Shown here: piece after piece, positions 6,146 to 8,730 of the stretch | Layout of the letters: each line of letters opens with the position of its first letter | Numbering within the stretch: position 1 is the stretch's first letter | Origin: Gammaproteobacteria bacterium | Lineage (GTDB): Bacteria; Pseudomonadota; Gammaproteobacteria; Chromatiales; Chromatiaceae | DNA length: 8,730 nucleotides | Reading direction: 5' to 3' | Assembly: GCA_015767355.1 (NCBI GenBank) | Contig: JADWMH010000081.1 | Location: 1-8,730, forward strand | Program-made: the position numbers and the translations under genes | Notes under the pieces: generated by a model | The model's database searches: none | Seen by the model: the letters and a program-made list of their open reading frames with translations, nothing else | What the model was told of the DNA's origin: nothing

Positions 6146-6685
6146 ATGGCCCAGGAAGCAACAACCATCGCCCGCCCCTATGCTGAAGCCGTGTTTGCCC
6201 TCGCCAATGCGGATGGCACACTGGATCAGTGGTCGGAGATGCTCGATTTTGTCGCATCGTTGATGCAGAACAGCACCATGCGGCGACTGGTCAATGAACC
6301 CAGTCAGGTCAAATCTCAAATATCGGAACTGATCGTCGGCATTGGCGCCGACAAGCTGACGACAGAGGAACAAAACCTGGTGCGTCTGTTGGCGGAGAAC
6401 GGGCGTCTGCAAATTGCCTCCGAGATAGCACAGCGCTATGAGTCCCTGAAGAATCGGGAGAGGGGTGTGCTCGACGTTGATGTAGCCACCGCATTTCCGC
6501 TTGATGAGAAGGAGCTGCAGTCGATTGCTACAATATTAAAGAACAAGCTTGGACGTGATATCAGGATCACAAGCACACAGGAACCGGCATTGATCGGCGG
6601 TGTAGTGATCCATGCAGGGGACCTGGTTATCGACAGTTCCGTGCAGGGGCAGCTGAACAAGCTTGCAAACGAATTGGAACATTAA
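6146..6685 (+). CDS. atpH: F1Fo ATP synthase subunit delta (AtpH, OSCP homologue)
   Basis: Delta sits on top of F1 and joins the alpha subunits to the b-dimer stalk. The 179 residues (177 in E. coli) show the family start ATTIARPYAEAVFALA (5-20), a helical N-terminal domain, and the C-terminal signature with PALIGGVVIHAGDLVIDSSVQGQL. The ribosome binding site is weak and the gene starts 8 bases after the atpF stop, so coupling to atpF translation is likely. No frameshift or missing part is visible. Confidence 0.96.
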   Translation: MAQEATTIARPYAEAVFALANADGTLDQWSEMLDFVASLMQNSTMRRLVNEPSQVKSQISELIVGIGADKLTTEEQNLVRLLAENGRLQIASEIAQRYESLKNRERGVLDVDVATAFPLDEKELQSIATILKNKLGRDIRITSTQEPALIGGVVIHAGDLVIDSSVQGQLNKLANELEH

Positions 6686-6697
6686 GCGAGAAGCCAC

Positions 6698-8239
6698 ATG
6701 CAACTCAACCCATCTGAAATCAGTGAGCTCATTAAACAGCGTATCGAGAATTTTGATACCTCTGTCGAAGCCCGCAACGTAGGCACCATTGTTGGTGTTG
6801 CCGACGGCATCATCCGAATCCACGGGCTTGCCGATGTCATGTCCTATGAAATGCTGGAATTTCCCGGCAACACTTACGGCCTGGCGCTGAACCTCGAGCG
6901 TGACTCCGTTGGCGCCGTGGCTCTGGGCGAATTCAAGCATCTCAGCGAAGGCGACACAGCCAAATGCACCGGGCGCGTGCTTGAGATTCCGGTAGGGGAC
7001 GCCATGCTCGGACGCGTTATCGACACCCTGGGCAATCCCATCGATGGCAAAGGCGATATCAACACCAGCGAAATGTCGCCACTGGAAAAAGTGGCTCCAG
7101 GCGTCATCGAACGTAAATCTGTTGACCAGCCGATGCAGACGGGCATCAAGGCGATCGACGCAATGGTGCCGATCGGACGTGGTCAGCGCGAGTTGATCAT
7201 TGGCGATCGCCAGACAGGGAAAACCGCCCTCGCGGTTGATGCGATCATCAACCAGAAAGATACCGGTGTTAAGTGTATCTACGTCGCAATAGGTCAGAAA
7301 GCCTCCTCGATTGCCCAGGTGATGCGCAAGCTGGATGAGCATGGCGCCCTGGAAAATACGATTATCGTTGCCGCATCTGCGGGAGACTCGCCTGCGATGC
7401 AATTCCTGGCGCCCTATGCAGGTTGTTCACTTGGAGAGTATTTTCGTGACCGTGGTGAAGATGCCCTGATCATCTATGACGACCTCACCAAACAGGCGTG
7501 GGCTTATCGCCAGGTCTCTCTACTGCTGCGCCGGCCACCGGGACGTGAAGCCTATCCGGGCGATGTCTTCTATCTGCACTCGCGTCTTCTTGAGCGTGCT
7601 GCACGGGTCAATGAAGCCTTCGTGGAAAAACATACCGATGGCAAAGTGACAGGCAAGACAGGCTCTTTGACAGCATTGCCGATTATTGAAACCCAGGCTG
7701 GAGATGTCTCGGCATTCGTACCGACCAACGTTATCTCCATCACCGATGGTCAGATCTTCCTCGAGACGGATCTGTTCAATGCCGGCATCAGGCCCGCAAT
7801 TAATGCCGGCCTGTCGGTATCCCGGGTTGGCGGCGCCGCGCAGACAAAAATTATCAAGAAGCTAGGTGGCGGCATTCGTCTGGCGCTGGCGCAGTACCGT
7901 GAGCTGGCGGCATTCTCGCAGTTTGCCTCTGACCTCGATGCTGCCACCAGAAAGCAACTGGAGCGTGGCAAACGCGTCACAGAGTTGATGAAGCAGGGGC
8001 AATACCAGCCGATGTCCGTCGCACAGATGGCGGCATCCCTGTTTGCTGCAAATGAAGGCTATCTGGATGATGTCGATAGCGACAAGGTCGTGGATTTCGA
8101 ACATGCGTTGATTGGCTATCTCAACGCTGATCAGAAAGAGTTGATGGATAAAATCAACACCGAGGCGGATTACAATGACGAGATCGAAAACGCGCTGCAC
8201 GATGCGCTGAAGTCATTCAAGGAAAACCACGCCTGGTAG
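6698..8239 (+). CDS. atpA: F1Fo ATP synthase subunit alpha (AtpA)
   Basis: Alpha forms the F1 hexamer with beta and carries the non-catalytic nucleotide sites plus the arginine finger. The 513 residues equal the E. coli protein, and numbering is identical at the checked sites. The N-terminal beta-barrel begins after MQLNPSEISELIKQRI. Walker A GDRQTGKT lies at 169-176, followed by ALIIYDDL (Walker B) and the PPGREAYPGDVFYLHSRLLE block. The signature LSVSRVGGAAQTK includes arginine finger R376. The C-terminal helical domain ends SFKENHAW. The start ATG 6698 follows GCGAGAAG after a 12-base gap from atpH. The protein is strongly conserved, with nothing odd. Confidence 0.99.
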   Translation: MQLNPSEISELIKQRIENFDTSVEARNVGTIVGVADGIIRIHGLADVMSYEMLEFPGNTYGLALNLERDSVGAVALGEFKHLSEGDTAKCTGRVLEIPVGDAMLGRVIDTLGNPIDGKGDINTSEMSPLEKVAPGVIERKSVDQPMQTGIKAIDAMVPIGRGQRELIIGDRQTGKTALAVDAIINQKDTGVKCIYVAIGQKASSIAQVMRKLDEHGALENTIIVAASAGDSPAMQFLAPYAGCSLGEYFRDRGEDALIIYDDLTKQAWAYRQVSLLLRRPPGREAYPGDVFYLHSRLLERAARVNEAFVEKHTDGKVTGKTGSLTALPIIETQAGDVSAFVPTNVISITDGQIFLETDLFNAGIRPAINAGLSVSRVGGAAQTKIIKKLGGGIRLALAQYRELAAFSQFASDLDAATRKQLERGKRVTELMKQGQYQPMSVAQMAASLFAANEGYLDDVDSDKVVDFEHALIGYLNADQKELMDKINTEADYNDEIENALHDALKSFKENHAW

Positions 8240-8258
8240 GAAGTGGCGGAGATAGAGC

Positions 8259-8730
8259 ATGGCTGTCGGAAAAGAGATACGCACGCAGATTGCATCGATC
8301 ACCAGTACGCGCAAGATTACCAGCGCGATGGAGATGGTCGCTGCATCCAAGATGCGCAAGGCGCAGGACCGTATGGGGCGCGCGCGCCCCTATGCTGACA
8401 AGATGCGTCAGGTGATTTCGCATCTCTCCCAGGCGCATCCGGAATACAGGCACCACTACACCATCGATCGCGAGATCAAAAGCATCGGCTATATCATCAT
8501 CTCGTCGGATCGCGGGCTTTGCGGCGGCCTCAACAGCAACCTGTTCCGCAAGCTGATTGCCGAGGTCAGGAAGCAGCATGACAAAGGCATTGAAGTCTCC
8601 TTCTGCACCATTGGAACAAAGGCGCAGACGTTTTTTGCGCGTTTTGGCGGAGACATACTGGGACAGGCGGTCCATCTTGGTGATGAAGCAAAACTTGAAG
8701 ACCTGATTGGAACAGTCAAAGTGATGCTGG
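8259..8730 (+). CDS. atpG: F1Fo ATP synthase subunit gamma (AtpG), 3' truncated by window
   Basis: Gamma is the central rotating shaft of F1. The window holds the first 157 residues out of an expected roughly 287. It begins MAVGKEIRTQIASITSTRKI with the conserved TSAMEMVAASKMRKAQ (21-36) of the N-terminal helix, and includes the family block SSDRGLCGGLNSNL (82-95). ATG 8259 has a strong Shine-Dalgarno GGAG at 8248-8251, 7 bases upstream, and lies 19 bases after the atpA stop. The frame is open to the right edge; atpD (beta) and atpC (epsilon) should follow outside the window. Confidence 0.97.
   Translation, partial: MAVGKEIRTQIASITSTRKITSAMEMVAASKMRKAQDRMGRARPYADKMRQVISHLSQAHPEYRHHYTIDREIKSIGYIIISSDRGLCGGLNSNLFRKLIAEVRKQHDKGIEVSFCTIGTKAQTFFARFGGDILGQAVHLGDEAKLEDLIGTVKVML

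Noticed and set aside
6536..7402. Long (288-codon) open frame on the minus strand opposite atpH and atpA
   Set aside because: It lies wholly opposite two highly conserved genes, crosses their junction, resembles no family I know, and is explained by codon bias in atpA leaving few antisense stops.

Overview
This window looks like chromosomal DNA from a gammaproteobacterium of moderate GC content. The basis is that the aroK, aroB, atpE and atpA products closely resemble their E. coli counterparts in length and motifs, and that the pilQ-aroK-aroB gene order is typical of Gammaproteobacteria. The genus cannot be fixed from what is visible. All genes lie on the plus strand and are closely packed. 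I see no tRNA, rRNA, CRISPR array, prophage or transposase.

Layout: (1) 3-143 is the 3' end of a type IV pilus secretin gene, pilQ. (2) 229-1832 holds aroK and aroB, two shikimate-pathway enzymes whose stop and start codons overlap by one base. (3) 1957-3736 holds parA and parB, the chromosome partitioning pair. (4) 3737-4006 is a 270-base intergenic region with a 75-bp imperfect palindromic repeat (MITE/REP-like, about 3782-3856) and a strong-looking sigma-70 promoter (TTGACC-17-TATACT, 3945-3973). (5) 4007 to the window edge is the F1Fo ATP synthase operon in canonical order atpI-atpB-atpE-atpF-atpH-atpA-atpG. The last gene is cut at the right edge, and atpD and atpC are expected beyond it.

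The genes serve four housekeeping tasks: pilus export, aromatic precursor synthesis, origin segregation and ATP synthesis. The Fo subunits are a (AtpB), c (AtpE) and b (AtpF). The F1 subunits seen are delta (AtpH), alpha (AtpA) and gamma (AtpG). All key catalytic residues I could locate are present, so every complete gene looks functional.

Nothing here looks like a previously undescribed biological system. The points most worth a second look are the palindromic repeat next to the atp promoter, the direct junction of the pilQ-aroKB block with the parAB-atp block (no damX, mnmG or rsmG between them), and the U-rich, E. coli-like translation initiation region before atpE.
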